In this document: positions 23,908-32,175 of the stretch, piece by piece | How positions within the stretch are numbered: the stretch's first letter is position 1 | How the letters are laid out: every line of letters starts with the position of its first letter | Assembly (NCBI GenBank): GCA_002494165.1 | Contig: DLBH01000077.1 | Location: 13,047 to 58,051 of the forward strand | Direction: 5' to 3' | Length of the DNA: 45,005 nt | Source: Lachnospiraceae bacterium UBA7026 | GTDB lineage: Bacteria > Bacillota > Clostridia > Lachnospirales > Lachnospiraceae | Made by a program: the position numbers and the translations under genes | Notes under the pieces: model-generated | Databases searched by the model: none | Told to the model about the DNA's origin: nothing | What the model saw: the letters and a program-made list of their open reading frames with translations, nothing else

Positions 23908-26298
23908 TTAGAGGCTGGCCGGCTTTTCAACCTGGTAGTCAGACCAGGAGCTTCCCTGGGAAGCACCGGATGTGTCGGCTGTATCGGAATAGGATTCCAC
24001 TGTAACGGTATAAGCACTGTCACCCTCTACATAGACCGTTCCGTCACTGCCTTTGATGGTCACTGTCTTACCCTCAGAATCAAGAATGGTTCCCTCATTG
24101 GAAAGCTGGGTAAGGCTGCTGTCCCCGGTCACTGTCCAGCTGCTGTCCTTTGTAATATAAAGATTACAATAGCCAGATCCGCCGCTGCCTGCGTTGGTCT
24201 CATCATCGATGACCGCGCCAGTCAGGGAAGAACCATCTGTTATATAGAAGTCCAGCTGGCTGATACTATCCCAGATTACATCTCCTTCCATCTTCTGGCT
24301 GGCAGCCGTAAAGTTACAGTCAGCACCATTGGCTCCGGACTCACCCCAGCCTCTCTGGTTGCTGTTGCCTGTACATCTTAAGAAATAATCATTCTCATCG
24401 GCATAGGTGATGTCCACATTATTTAAAATAAAAGTGGATTCCGTATTGGTGGTGTAGAACATGCCGCCATTTTTAGCTGTGACAGACCCGCCGCTCATTT
24501 CAAAGGTGGAGTTTCCCTCCTCGGAATCTCCGGACATGCTTTGATATAAGATCACATTCCAGGTATTGTCATTCTGTTCGTCATCACTCATGTTGCCGGT
24601 AAGATTGGTATCGAAAAGCCTTAGGCTGTTGAATCCTTCGATGCAGACTGCCTCAGACCCATTTGCCGTCAGGTCGGCATTATTCACTGTGATATCTGCG
24701 GTACAGTATACCGAAGGAGATCCCACGCCGTTGCTGGTATAGCTGCCACCATCCACAACCATGGTACCACCGCCCCGGTCACTTCTGATCGCTGCCGCGG
24801 ATCCGCCCTCTGTAGTGGCAGTCACATCCCAGGCATAAAGGCTTCCGCCTCCGGCGACATGGATACCACCGGAGGTATCCTGGCTGGTTGTGATGATTGT
24901 GTCAGCCACGTAGGCGGTTCCATCGCCATAGGCAAAGACTCCGGCTCCACCGGCAGAATCTGTATCGATGGTTCCTCCCTTAATATAAGCTGTTCCATCT
25001 GTCACCAGGGCAGCCGCGCCTACACCGTAAAAGCTGGCGCTATCCCCTCCTGTACTGTCTGAGGACTTCCTGCTGATGGTGGGATTGGTCAGACTGACTG
25101 TCGCTCCACTGTCCACCAGAACAGCATTTTCATCAGTTCCTGTGGATTCATAGGTTTCAGCTTCAGTCTCTGTATTCACAGAATAAGTAGTAACCGCTGT
25201 ATAAGAGCTGGGGGCGGAGGACTGTCCTCCGCCAGGTGCACCGCTGCCTCCCTGACCACCGGCTCCTCCGGGGCCGCCCTGGCCGCCGAAGGACAAATCC
25301 ATAATGGTAATCGTAGAAGCAGATCCATCTTCATTTAAAGTAATCTTAACCAGATCTCCCTCAGAGATATCTGAAAGGGAGGCTGTCTCCGTCTCATCTT
25401 CAGGCTTCTGACCCTGACCGGGCTGGCCGTTGCCGGGACCGTTCTGGTTGCTGTTGGCCTGGCTCTGGTCATTCTGGCTGCCTGTCTGATCATCTCCCTG
25501 GGCTGCCTGCTGGTCATCAGCTGCAGTGGCTGTCTGACCTGCCTCAGTCTCTGCCACAGCCTGATTATCATCAGTCTGAGCCTCTGTGCCTTCCTGATTA
25601 CCAGGACCGTTAGCATCTGGTGCCTGCTGGTCACCGGAAGGAGCCTGACCATTGCCAGGGCCTCCACCCATCTGGCCATTGCCTCCGGGGCCGCCTGCCG
25701 GGCGGGAAGTCTTTTCCACTACAGTGTCAGCTGTCACTGCCAGCTCCTGGGTCTCTCCAGTCATATCCAGGAAATCAGAAGCAGAGGGTCCTGCCTGCTG
25801 ACCATTTCCCTGTGCTCCCTGCTGACCATTTCCCTGGACTGCCTGCTGGTCATTTCCCTGGCTTACCTGCTGGTCATTTGTCTGACCGGTCGTCTCTTCG
25901 CCAGAGGACTGGCCGTCAGTTACTTCTGATGAATCCTGACTTTCAGAAGCTTCCCCAGTGGGAGCCTGACCATCTGCAGGCTGGCCCTGGTCACCGGATC
26001 CTGTTCCATTCTGGGGGCCACCACCCATAGGTCCATTGGCTCCCGGTCCACCGGTCATTTCCTTCATGGCACCGGTCTGGATGCTTATACTATCCTCACT
26101 TACCGACTCTACCACACCATAGATAACGTTTTCCTCAGCCTCCTGTCCTGACTGGTCCTGGCTTCCCGCCTGACTGTCCTGGACTGCAGCTGTTGTTGTG
26201 GTGGAAGTTCCTGTCGCAGCTGACCCACAGCCACCTAACATGGAAAGTCCCATCATCATACTTAAAACAAATGCTGTACCAATATATCTCTTCTTCAT
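23908..26298 (-). CDS. large surface lipoprotein with repeat-rich linker and beta-helix-like domain
   Basis: A 796-aa protein with a lipoprotein signal (positively charged start, hydrophobic core, lipobox LGGC with Cys24), so it is anchored outside the membrane. Residues about 28-350 are low-complexity Gly/Gln/Asn/Asp/Thr, including octapeptide repeats of the (G/T)N(D/G)QQxxQ type. Residues about 365-770 have short repeated beta-strand units rich in Ala, Gly, Ser, Thr and Val (for example GAAALVTDGTAYIKGGTI, TITVNN-like, TAYVADTIITTS) suggestive of a right-handed beta-helix. The overall design is like clostridial carbohydrate-binding adhesins (DUF4353 / Cthe_2159-like), but that match needs checking. 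No catalytic residues recognised. GGGAGG precedes the ATG. The likely role is sugar or matrix binding. Confidence 0.88.
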   Translation of the reverse strand: MKKRYIGTAFVLSMMMGLSMLGGCGSAATGTSTTTTAAVQDSQAGSQDQSGQEAEENVIYGVVESVSEDSISIQTGAMKEMTGGPGANGPMGGGPQNGTGSGDQGQPADGQAPTGEASESQDSSEVTDGQSSGEETTGQTNDQQVSQGNDQQAVQGNGQQGAQGNGQQAGPSASDFLDMTGETQELAVTADTVVEKTSRPAGGPGGNGQMGGGPGNGQAPSGDQQAPDANGPGNQEGTEAQTDDNQAVAETEAGQTATAADDQQAAQGDDQTGSQNDQSQANSNQNGPGNGQPGQGQKPEDETETASLSDISEGDLVKITLNEDGSASTITIMDLSFGGQGGPGGAGGQGGSGAPGGGQSSAPSSYTAVTTYSVNTETEAETYESTGTDENAVLVDSGATVSLTNPTISRKSSDSTGGDSASFYGVGAAALVTDGTAYIKGGTIDTDSAGGAGVFAYGDGTAYVADTIITTSQDTSGGIHVAGGGSLYAWDVTATTEGGSAAAIRSDRGGGTMVVDGGSYTSNGVGSPSVYCTADITVNNADLTANGSEAVCIEGFNSLRLFDTNLTGNMSDDEQNDNTWNVILYQSMSGDSEEGNSTFEMSGGSVTAKNGGMFYTTNTESTFILNNVDITYADENDYFLRCTGNSNQRGWGESGANGADCNFTAASQKMEGDVIWDSISQLDFYITDGSSLTGAVIDDETNAGSGGSGYCNLYITKDSSWTVTGDSSLTQLSNEGTILDSEGKTVTIKGSDGTVYVEGDSAYTVTVESYSDTADTSGASQGSSWSDYQVEKPASL
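25794..25889 (-). repeat. four tandem 24-bp repeats in lipoprotein linker
   Basis: Four direct copies begin at 25794, 25818, 25842 and 25866, each starting CCTGCTG(A/G)(C/T)CATTT. They encode four Gln-rich octapeptides in the linker. The 24-bp step keeps the frame, so copy-number change would lengthen or shorten the linker by 8 residues. Confidence 0.85.
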
Positions 26299-26365
26299 GA
26301 TTGATTCCTCCCTTCAAATCCTTGCCAGGTTCCTGAATCATATTCTCTCTTGTTTCCCCAATTAA

Positions 26366-26420
26366 ATAAAAAACTGTCAGATGTTCTTCACAGAAATTTG
26401 TGAACTGAACTATCTGACAG
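26366..26420 (-). terminator. intrinsic terminator of the man operon
   Basis: CTGTCAGAT (26374-26382) pairs with ATCTGACAG (26412-26420). Inside, TTCACA and TGTGAA form a second stem. On the minus strand the stem is followed by TTTTTTATTT. It is 60 nt past the DUF956 stop and upstream of the lipoprotein gene. Confidence 0.8.
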
Positions 26421-26480
26421 CCATATTATTAATTAAATATGTAGAAAATGTGGAAAATATTAGAAGGAATTGTGAATCCA

Positions 26481-26870
26481 TTATTTCTTTTTTTTGAAAG
26501 TACTTTTCACCACATCCCAAAAAGAAAGGGATCTGACCATATGGTCCGAAGGGATATATTTGTTAACGGCCCTCAGAACTGTCTTGGGCTTTTTGGCCGC
26601 AAACTGATAATCACCATTTTTTTTTGTTCTAATGGCAAACCTGGGTATATACCTGCCTCCAAGAATCACGGAAGCGATCACATAGTCTACCTCTTCCCAG
26701 GGAATCTGAATAAAATCCTTAACATTCCTTCTATTATAGAATTCAAATCCCTTATCGCCGATCATGATCTGCCCGTAGGCATTCAAATCGTGAAAAGCTG
26801 TCGCATCGACCACCAGGTCCACCTTTGTATTCAAAGACTGGACCAGGCCGGGGGTGACTTCTTTAGCCAT
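26481..26870 (-). CDS. DUF956 family protein (ManO-like)
   Basis: A 129-aa small cytoplasmic protein of the family that regularly follows mannose-class PTS genes (called ManO in some lactic-acid bacteria). The sequence carries the family-type body (VDLVVDATAFHDLNAYGQIMIGDKGFEFYN; IQIPWEEVDYVIASVILG; RFAIRTKKNGDYQFAAK) and a Lys-rich end. The biochemical role is unknown in general; it may tune PTS activity or gene control. GAGGAGT precedes the ATG. It is separated from manZ by a strong hairpin. Confidence 0.88.
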   Translation of the reverse strand: MAKEVTPGLVQSLNTKVDLVVDATAFHDLNAYGQIMIGDKGFEFYNRRNVKDFIQIPWEEVDYVIASVILGGRYIPRFAIRTKKNGDYQFAAKKPKTVLRAVNKYIPSDHMVRSLSFWDVVKSTFKKKK

Positions 26871-26913
26871 AATATAAGACTCCTCTCACCAGACAAAAGA
26901 ATCTGAAACCATC

Positions 26914-26940
26914 AAAGGCCCGGATGAAACCGGGCCTTTT
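26914..26940. terminator. hairpin between manZ and DUF956 gene
   Basis: Perfect 10-bp stem AAAGGCCCGG (26914-26923) with CCGGGCCTTT (26930-26939), loop ATGAAA. On the minus strand the stem is followed only by TTTGATGG, so termination would be partial. It probably lowers DUF956 expression compared with manXYZ or stabilises the upstream messenger. Confidence 0.65.
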
Positions 26941-26992
26941 GAAGTCTGTGTAAACTGTCCAGTCTGGTATGCAGACCAAGCCTGACTACTTC

Positions 26993-27904
26993 TTATAAAA
27001 GTCCAATTACGTGGCCAAGGATACCAACTATAAACAGAGCGATGATGATGATGATCGGAGAAACGTTCTTCTTCAATAACCACATACATAACAGTGTTAA
27101 GAGCAGCGGTACAAAGCCAGGAATCAGGGAATTCAGGTTGTCCTGAAGGGTGGTAACCTTTGTAGGCTCCATGGAAAGGCCGCTTGCATACTGGCTTAAT
27201 GCCTGATGGATACCCTCGGATCCTTCCGGAAGCTTATCCCACTCAATGTAAGCACCTTCGGAAAGGGTTACATTGGATACTACAGGTACGAAATTAATAC
27301 TTACCCAACGCTCTACAAGAGCACCAAGGATGAACATACCAAGGATGGAAGCACCCTTTGTAACTTTCTTTAAAAGACCACCGGAAAGGTCCTCTGTAAT
27401 CTTCATACCTACTTTGTAGCCGAATTCCTGTGTATACCACATGAAACCAAAACGGATCACGTTCCATAATACGAAGAAAAGGATCGGTCCAAGAATGTTG
27501 CCGGCCATGGCAAGGGAAGCACCTAAAGCGCCAAGGATCGGACGTACTGTGAACCAGAATACAGGATCACCAACACCGGCCAGCGGTCCCATCATACCTA
27601 CCTTAACACCCTGGATAGCGGAATCTTCCACCTCAGCGCCGTTAGCCTTGTCCTCCTCGAGAGCCAGTGTAACACCCAGGATCGGGGAAGCAACGTAAGG
27701 ATGTGTATTGAAGAACTCAAGATGTCTCTTTAATGCGGCAACCTGGTCTTCTTTTGTTGTGTATAATCTCTTGATCGCCGGGATCATTGCGAAACACCAG
27801 CCACCATTCTGCATACGCTCATAGTTCCAGGAACCCTGAAGGAAGGTAGAACGTAATGCCACTGAAAAACGATCATTTTTTGTTAATGTAATTCTATCTG
27901 CCAT
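26993..27904 (-). CDS. manZ: mannose-family PTS, IID component
   Basis: A 303-aa membrane subunit of the mannose/fructose/sorbose class of phosphotransferase. It starts with the family pattern (SVALRSTFLQGSWNYERMQNGGWCFAMIP) and holds the GVKVGMMGPLAGVGDPVFWFTVRPILGA signature; the C-terminal hydrophobic spans (LLKKNVSPIIIIIALFIVGILGHVIGLL) anchor it. It works with manY to form the sugar channel. AAGGAGG is 7 nt before the ATG, 14 nt after manY. Confidence 0.97.
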   Translation of the reverse strand: MADRITLTKNDRFSVALRSTFLQGSWNYERMQNGGWCFAMIPAIKRLYTTKEDQVAALKRHLEFFNTHPYVASPILGVTLALEEDKANGAEVEDSAIQGVKVGMMGPLAGVGDPVFWFTVRPILGALGASLAMAGNILGPILFFVLWNVIRFGFMWYTQEFGYKVGMKITEDLSGGLLKKVTKGASILGMFILGALVERWVSINFVPVVSNVTLSEGAYIEWDKLPEGSEGIHQALSQYASGLSMEPTKVTTLQDNLNSLIPGFVPLLLTLLCMWLLKKNVSPIIIIIALFIVGILGHVIGLL

Positions 27905-27918
27905 TATCTCTTACCTCC

Positions 27919-28722
27919 TTATTCGTAATCATCCAGGATGTCTCCGAGCGGATCACCTGTGCCGGCACCTGCCGCGGAACCTGCTGCTGCACCTTCAGAA
28001 AGCTTCAGATAAATCAGAGCCATGGCCAGAGCGATTGCTCCAAGTGCGATCAGTGTGAGGTCGGACAGAGCTGCCAGACAGAAACCGATTGCAAAGAAAG
28101 GCCATACTTCAGGTGTAGCCATCATGTTGATTACCATCGCGTAACCTACAGCAACAACCATACCACCACCGATAGCCATACCATCTGTCAGCCATGCGGG
28201 CATGGAATTCAGGAAGTTAGATACTGTCTCTGCGGGGATAACACAAAGAGCTGCTGCCGGGATTGCGATACGAAGACCCTGCAGGCAAATCGCTGCGATC
28301 TGCCATACTTCGATCATCTTGAAATTACCCTTCTCAGCTGCTGCGTCCATCTGATGAACGATAGCAACGGAGATCGTACGAACTACCATCGTTAAGAAAA
28401 GTCCTGCTACAGCCAGCGGAATCGCTACAGCGATCGCTGTCTGGGCACCGGCTGCTCCCTGGCCGCCCTTAACGAGAATGATTGCGGATGCTACAGCTGC
28501 AAGAGCTGCATCCGGAGCTACTGCGGCACCGATATTCGCCCAGCCAAGAGCGATCATCTGAAGGCTTCCGCCCAAGATAAGACATGCCGGAAGCTGGCCT
28601 GTCACGATACCAATTAATGTACAAGCTACCAGTGGCTGATGGAACTGGAACTCATCGAGGATACCTTCCATACCAGCCAGAAAGGCAACTATAACTACTA
28701 ATACAATGCTAATTCCAGACAT
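27919..28722 (-). CDS. manY: mannose-family PTS, IIC component
   Basis: A 267-aa polytopic membrane subunit with the characteristic N-terminus (GMEGILDEFQFHQPLVACTLIGIVTGQ) and LGGSLQMIALGWANIGAAVAPDAALAAVAS. Length matches the family (about 260-270). It forms the transport part with IID. AGGAGG precedes the ATG. The substrate class is mannose-type; exact sugar is not defined by sequence. Confidence 0.97.
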   Translation of the reverse strand: MSGISIVLVVIVAFLAGMEGILDEFQFHQPLVACTLIGIVTGQLPACLILGGSLQMIALGWANIGAAVAPDAALAAVASAIILVKGGQGAAGAQTAIAVAIPLAVAGLFLTMVVRTISVAIVHQMDAAAEKGNFKMIEVWQIAAICLQGLRIAIPAAALCVIPAETVSNFLNSMPAWLTDGMAIGGGMVVAVGYAMVINMMATPEVWPFFAIGFCLAALSDLTLIALGAIALAMALIYLKLSEGAAAGSAAGAGTGDPLGDILDDYE

Positions 28723-28791
28723 TATAATTCCTCCTGTTTGGTATTTTTCCAGCAGTTAAAAATAAATATTAAAACTGCCTTATTATACATG

Positions 28792-29781
28792 TTAGATGCC
28801 AAGACCCTCTCTGGCTTTCTGCAGAAGAGAGTCCATGTTCTCCTTAGAGTCACTCGGAACCTTCCGGACGTCAAAGTCAACGCCGAGAGCTTTCAGCTTC
28901 TCAAAGGTCTCAATGTCTTTCGCATCGAGAGAAAGAACCTTATTCACTGCAAACTTGCCCTGGGAATGTGCCATGGAACCAACATTGATGGTCTTGATAT
29001 CAACGCCGCCCTCGATGGCTGCCAGTGCGTCCTGTGGAGTCTCGAAAAGAATCATGGCCTTGGTGTCACCAAAGCGGACATCCTTCGCTACTTCACACAT
29101 CTTCTTGATCGGTACACAGTGAGCCTTAACTCCTGGAGGAGCTGCTTCCATGATCATCCTCTTACGGAGATCATCATGGGCAACACCGTCAGAAACTGCG
29201 ATGATTCGGTCAGGACCTACAGCCTTTGTCCAGCCTGTGGCAACCTGTCCATGAAGAAGTCTGGTGTCAATACGTGCAAGAGCAATCTTGATCTTGCCAT
29301 CGCCAAGTACGGTTCCCGGAGGGATCGCACCGGTGGGAGCACTGGATGCCGCTGCCGCCTGGGGAGCTGCCTCCTGTGGCTCTAATTCTGCCGGGTAAAC
29401 TCTTACGCCTTCTTTGCCGCTGCCGACGATCTGCTTAGCGATCTCCTGTGCGGACTCCATGGTCATACGGGAAGCGTATGCATCAATCAGCATCGGAAGA
29501 TTCAGACCAGCAACGATTGCCCAAGTATCTTCGTGGCCTGCGATCAGATTATTAGACTGATTGAAAGGAGTTCCACCCCAGAGGTCTACGAGGATAAGAA
29601 CCTGTTCCGGATCATCAAAGGTAGCAATCGCTTCCTCCATCCGCTTTCTGAGATCATCCGGTCCGTCACTGGGCTGTAATGTCACAGCTGCAGTGTTTGG
29701 CTGATCACCGAAAAGCATGGATCCAGACATCTTAATACCCTCAGCAAAATCGCCATGTGTAGCAAGTAAAATGCCTACCAT
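28792..29781 (-). CDS. manX: mannose-family PTS, fused IIA-IIB component
   Basis: A 329-aa cytoplasmic phosphotransfer protein. The IIA domain (1-130) carries the phosphorylated His9 (LLATHGDFAEG). An Ala/Pro-rich linker (about 135-157) joins it to the IIB domain (about 164-329), whose His177 sits in ARIDTRLLHGQVATGW, the mannose-class signature. The fused AB arrangement matches the E. coli ManX type. GGGAGG precedes the ATG. It is first in the operon and has a long leader. No LevR-like sigma-54 activator was seen in the window. Confidence 0.97.
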   Translation of the reverse strand: MVGILLATHGDFAEGIKMSGSMLFGDQPNTAAVTLQPSDGPDDLRKRMEEAIATFDDPEQVLILVDLWGGTPFNQSNNLIAGHEDTWAIVAGLNLPMLIDAYASRMTMESAQEIAKQIVGSGKEGVRVYPAELEPQEAAPQAAAASSAPTGAIPPGTVLGDGKIKIALARIDTRLLHGQVATGWTKAVGPDRIIAVSDGVAHDDLRKRMIMEAAPPGVKAHCVPIKKMCEVAKDVRFGDTKAMILFETPQDALAAIEGGVDIKTINVGSMAHSQGKFAVNKVLSLDAKDIETFEKLKALGVDFDVRKVPSDSKENMDSLLQKAREGLGI

Positions 29782-29924
29782 TTTGTATTCCTCCCTTTCT
29801 TAATGATAGTATTATGTATATATAAGAGACGGGGAGCCGCCTCCTATAACCAGGATGATGAAAAACCAGTAAAAGCAAAAGAAAAACTTGTCCAAATCCG
29901 GGAGCAGGCCTCCGGCCTATCCTG

Positions 29925-29980
29925 AAAAATAAAAAAAGCCGTCTTAATATAGAATAACAAACAAAAACAAAACAGCTTTC
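29925..29980 (-). terminator. terminator-like hairpin in the manX leader
   Basis: Read on the minus strand, AAAGCTGTTTT (29979-29969) pairs with AAGACGGCTTT (29945-29935) over 11 bp with two G-U pairs, then TTTTATTTTT follows. It lies between the promoter at 30055-30083 and manX, so it could end transcription early, giving a roughly 120-nt leader RNA. Confidence 0.6.
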
Positions 29981-30054
29981 ATAAAAAACAAAGATTCGAA
30001 CAAGCTACTTTCCAAATACTAAAACCTAAAACATTTCGTAAGTTTTTCTTAATA

Positions 30055-30083
30055 ATTCTAACCGACCTTAAGGAAAAAGTCAA
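30055..30083 (-). promoter_or_regulatory. sigma-A promoter for man operon
   Basis: Minus strand: TTGACT (30078-30083), 17-nt spacer, TAGAAT (30055-30060). The start would be near 30048, giving a leader of about 265 nt before manX. Confidence 0.8.
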
Positions 30084-30222
30084 CGGTTTTAATGGATTAT
30101 TTTGTCAAATTTAAATATAAAATGCTATTAATTTCTCTACCCCTCTCTTTCAATTTATACAATGACAAAATTTCACCATAATCCTATATTAATAAAACTA
30201 TTTTTTTCAGTTCTGCCATGGC

Positions 30223-31011
30223 CTAACCCAGGGCCACATCCAGAATCATCATGGCAATAAAGCCGACGCCGAAACCTACGGTACCCAGGTTGGAGTGGGG
30301 ACCCTCGGCACTCTCAGGAATCAGTTCCTCCACAACCACATAGAGCATGGCGCCCGCCGCAAAGGCAAGGACCGTGGGCAGGAAGGGGAGAAGAATCTGG
30401 GTAAAGGCTATGGTAAGAAGGGCGCCCAACGGCTCCACTACCCCGGACAGGACCCCATAAATAAAGGCTTTTGTTTTACCGATTCCCGTGGAAGCCAGAG
30501 GCATGGAAATGATGGCCCCCTCCGGGAAATTCTGAATGGCAATACCCAGGGCCAGGGCCGCAGCCGAAGCCATAGTAATCCCTTCGGTCTTTCCCATGGC
30601 GCCGGCAAATACCACGCCGACAGCCATACCCTCGGGAAGATTGTGCATGGTGACGGCAAAGATCATCATGGTTGTTTTAGAAAGACTTTTCCTGGGTCCC
30701 TCCGGCTCATCGCTGTCCAGATGAAGATGGGGAACGGAATGGTCTATGAGCAGGAGGAAGGCCATGCCTGCGGCCACACCTCCGGCCGCCGGAAGAAAGG
30801 CCAGCCTGCCCATGTCCTCAGACATCTCCATGGCCGGAATCAGCAGAGACCAGACCGAGGCCGCCACCATAACTCCCGACGCAAAACCCAGAAGAAACTT
30901 CTGGACCAGGGGATTCATTTCTTCCTTCATAAAAAATACCGTTGCCGCTCCCGCTGAAGTTCCCAGCAGGGGGATCATAATCCCGGCAAATACAGCTGCA
31001 TACTGCTGCAT
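30223..31011 (-). CDS. ZIP family divalent metal transporter (GufA-like)
   Basis: A 262-aa membrane protein with about eight spans. The metal-path motifs in two central helices are HNLPEG and QNFPEG, as in the ZIP GufA/ZupT branch, and a cytoplasmic loop has a His cluster (DHSVPHLHLD). It probably brings zinc or another divalent cation into the cell. AAGGAGG is 6-7 nt before the ATG. It is transcribed away from the ABC transporter, and an inverted repeat sits in the shared gap. Metal specificity is not determined by these motifs. Confidence 0.93.
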   Translation of the reverse strand: MQQYAAVFAGIMIPLLGTSAGAATVFFMKEEMNPLVQKFLLGFASGVMVAASVWSLLIPAMEMSEDMGRLAFLPAAGGVAAGMAFLLLIDHSVPHLHLDSDEPEGPRKSLSKTTMMIFAVTMHNLPEGMAVGVVFAGAMGKTEGITMASAAALALGIAIQNFPEGAIISMPLASTGIGKTKAFIYGVLSGVVEPLGALLTIAFTQILLPFLPTVLAFAAGAMLYVVVEELIPESAEGPHSNLGTVGFGVGFIAMMILDVALG

Positions 31012-31092
31012 CCTTTCACCTCCTTAATGGATTCATCAAATCTCTATCAGAACCAAAACATTTTTTATCAATATTTTACACCTTCTCATGTC

Positions 31093-31121
31093 TTGACTTT
31101 AACCAGATAAAAGAGCAAAAT
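31093..31121 (+). promoter_or_regulatory. candidate promoter toward the ABC transporter
   Basis: TTGACT (31093-31098), 17-nt spacer, CAAAAT (31116-31121). The expected start overlaps the palindrome at 31126-31141. Confidence 0.5.
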
Positions 31122-31125
31122 GGTA

Positions 31126-31141
31126 GTTAGAATTAACTAAC
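31126..31141. promoter_or_regulatory. candidate operator GTTAG-N6-CTAAC
   Basis: GTTAGAATTAACTAAC has exact 5-bp symmetric ends and sits at the predicted start of transcription. It is shaped like metal-regulator (DtxR/MntR-type) or TetR/MarR boxes, but no regulator can be assigned. Confidence 0.4.
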
Positions 31142-31293
31142 CCTACTGACCATACCCTGTTTTTGCAAATATTAACAGCCCGGTCTTCCTTGTTGAAATA
31201 TTTTATCAGTATAACAGATTTAGCACCGGAAACAAACACAAAATAAGAAAAATTATCAATAATATCCCATTTCTTTTGGAAGAAGGTTAATCC

Positions 31294-31992
31294 ATGTTTC
31301 TAGAATTAAAAAACATCAATAAATCTTATGGAAATAAAAGCAACCGGATCCAGGTTCTCAAGGACATCAACCTCTCTCTCGACAAGGGAGACTTCTGTGT
31401 CCTCCTGGGACCTTCAGGGTCCGGCAAATCCACCCTTCTCAATATCATCGGAGGAATAGACAGGTCGGATTCCGGGGAAATCATTATAGACAATGAGGCC
31501 ATGACGGCCATGAGTGACCGGCAGCTGACCGCCTACCGTCGCCGCCACCTGGGTTACATTTTTCAGAGTTACAACCTGATTCCCAACCTGACAGTCCGGG
31601 AAAATATCGAAGTGGGCGCCTACCTTGGCAGACATCCTCTTTCCGTGGATGAAATGCTTTCTGTCCTGGGTCTAAAGGACCATGAACGGAAGCTGCCTAA
31701 CCAGCTGTCAGGAGGCCAGCAGCAAAGGACGGCCATAGGCCGGGCCATCGTCAAGAATCCGGATATCCTCCTATGTGATGAGCCTACAGGCGCCCTGGAC
31801 TACAAGACCTCCAAGGATATCCTGGGCCTCATTGAAACAGTCAATGACCACTATGGCTGCACAGTCATCATGGTCACCCACAATGACGCCTTAAAAAACA
31901 TGGCCCACCGGGTGATCTCCCTCAAAGACGGGACCATCCGGGACAACTATTTAAATGCCAGCCGGATGAGGGCCCGGGACCTGGAGTGGTAA
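31294..31992 (+). CDS. ABC transporter ATP-binding protein (MacB/LolD type)
   Basis: A 232-aa ATPase. Walker A is GPSGSGKST (39-47), signature LSGGQQQR (about 138-145), Walker [13 protein letters not shown], plus the switch His in MVTHND. The 'exporter with large FtsX permease' type is indicated by [18 protein letters not shown] and by the next gene. Such systems in Firmicutes often expel peptide antibiotics or sense them with a two-component pair; none is adjacent here. GAAGAAGG precedes the ATG. Confidence 0.96.
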   Translation: MFLELKNINKSYGNKSNRIQVLKDINLSLDKGDFCVLLGPSGSGKSTLLNIIGGIDRSDSGEIIIDNEAMTAMSDRQLTAYRRRHLGYIFQSYNLIPNLTVRENIEVGAYLGRHPLSVDEMLSVLGLKDHERKLPNQLSGGQQQRTAIGRAIVKNPDILLCDEPTGALDYKTSKDILGLIETVNDHYGCTVIMVTHNDALKNMAHRVISLKDGTIRDNYLNASRMRARDLEW

Positions 31993-32175
31993 TAAAGGAA
32001 TACATAATAGCTGCAGTAAAATAATACATAACTATAGAAGAAATAGACATATAAAATACCGTGAATACAGGGCTATGAAAGCAAGAACCTGGAAAAGATT
32101 AAAGTGCATAAAAGCCTATAATCACCGGAACGTGTACAGAGGCTTATTAATCAAGGAAAGCGGCAGGTGAGCACC

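Larger units (their letters stand above)
29782..30222 (-). other. man operon leader and upstream region (441 bp, no gene)
   Basis: Contains a strong sigma-A promoter, a terminator-like hairpin inside the leader and AT-rich DNA. The only short frame noted is a 12-codon ATG frame (MKAVLFLFVILY) lying in the terminator, with no ribosome site. A partial cre-like sequence TGAAAGCTGTTTTG (29968-29981, minus) matches the consensus at 10 of 14 positions. Confidence 0.7.

Noticed and set aside
29905..29924. AGGCC/GGCCT hairpin in the man leader (GGAGCAGGCCTCCGGCCTAT)
   Set aside because: It is a hairpin of only 5 bp plus an imperfect outer stem, and T runs do not follow on the minus strand, so it is not a terminator.
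29968..29981. cre-like TGAAAGCTGTTTTG in the man leader
   Set aside because: Only 10 of 14 positions fit the catabolite-repression consensus and it overlaps the terminator stem, so it is not called as a CcpA site.
32075..32170. 31-codon plus-strand frame (MKARTWKRLKCIK start) just before the permease
   Set aside because: Only a weak AGGG upstream and very basic composition; it may be translated in coupling with the permease, but nothing in the sequence makes it convincing.
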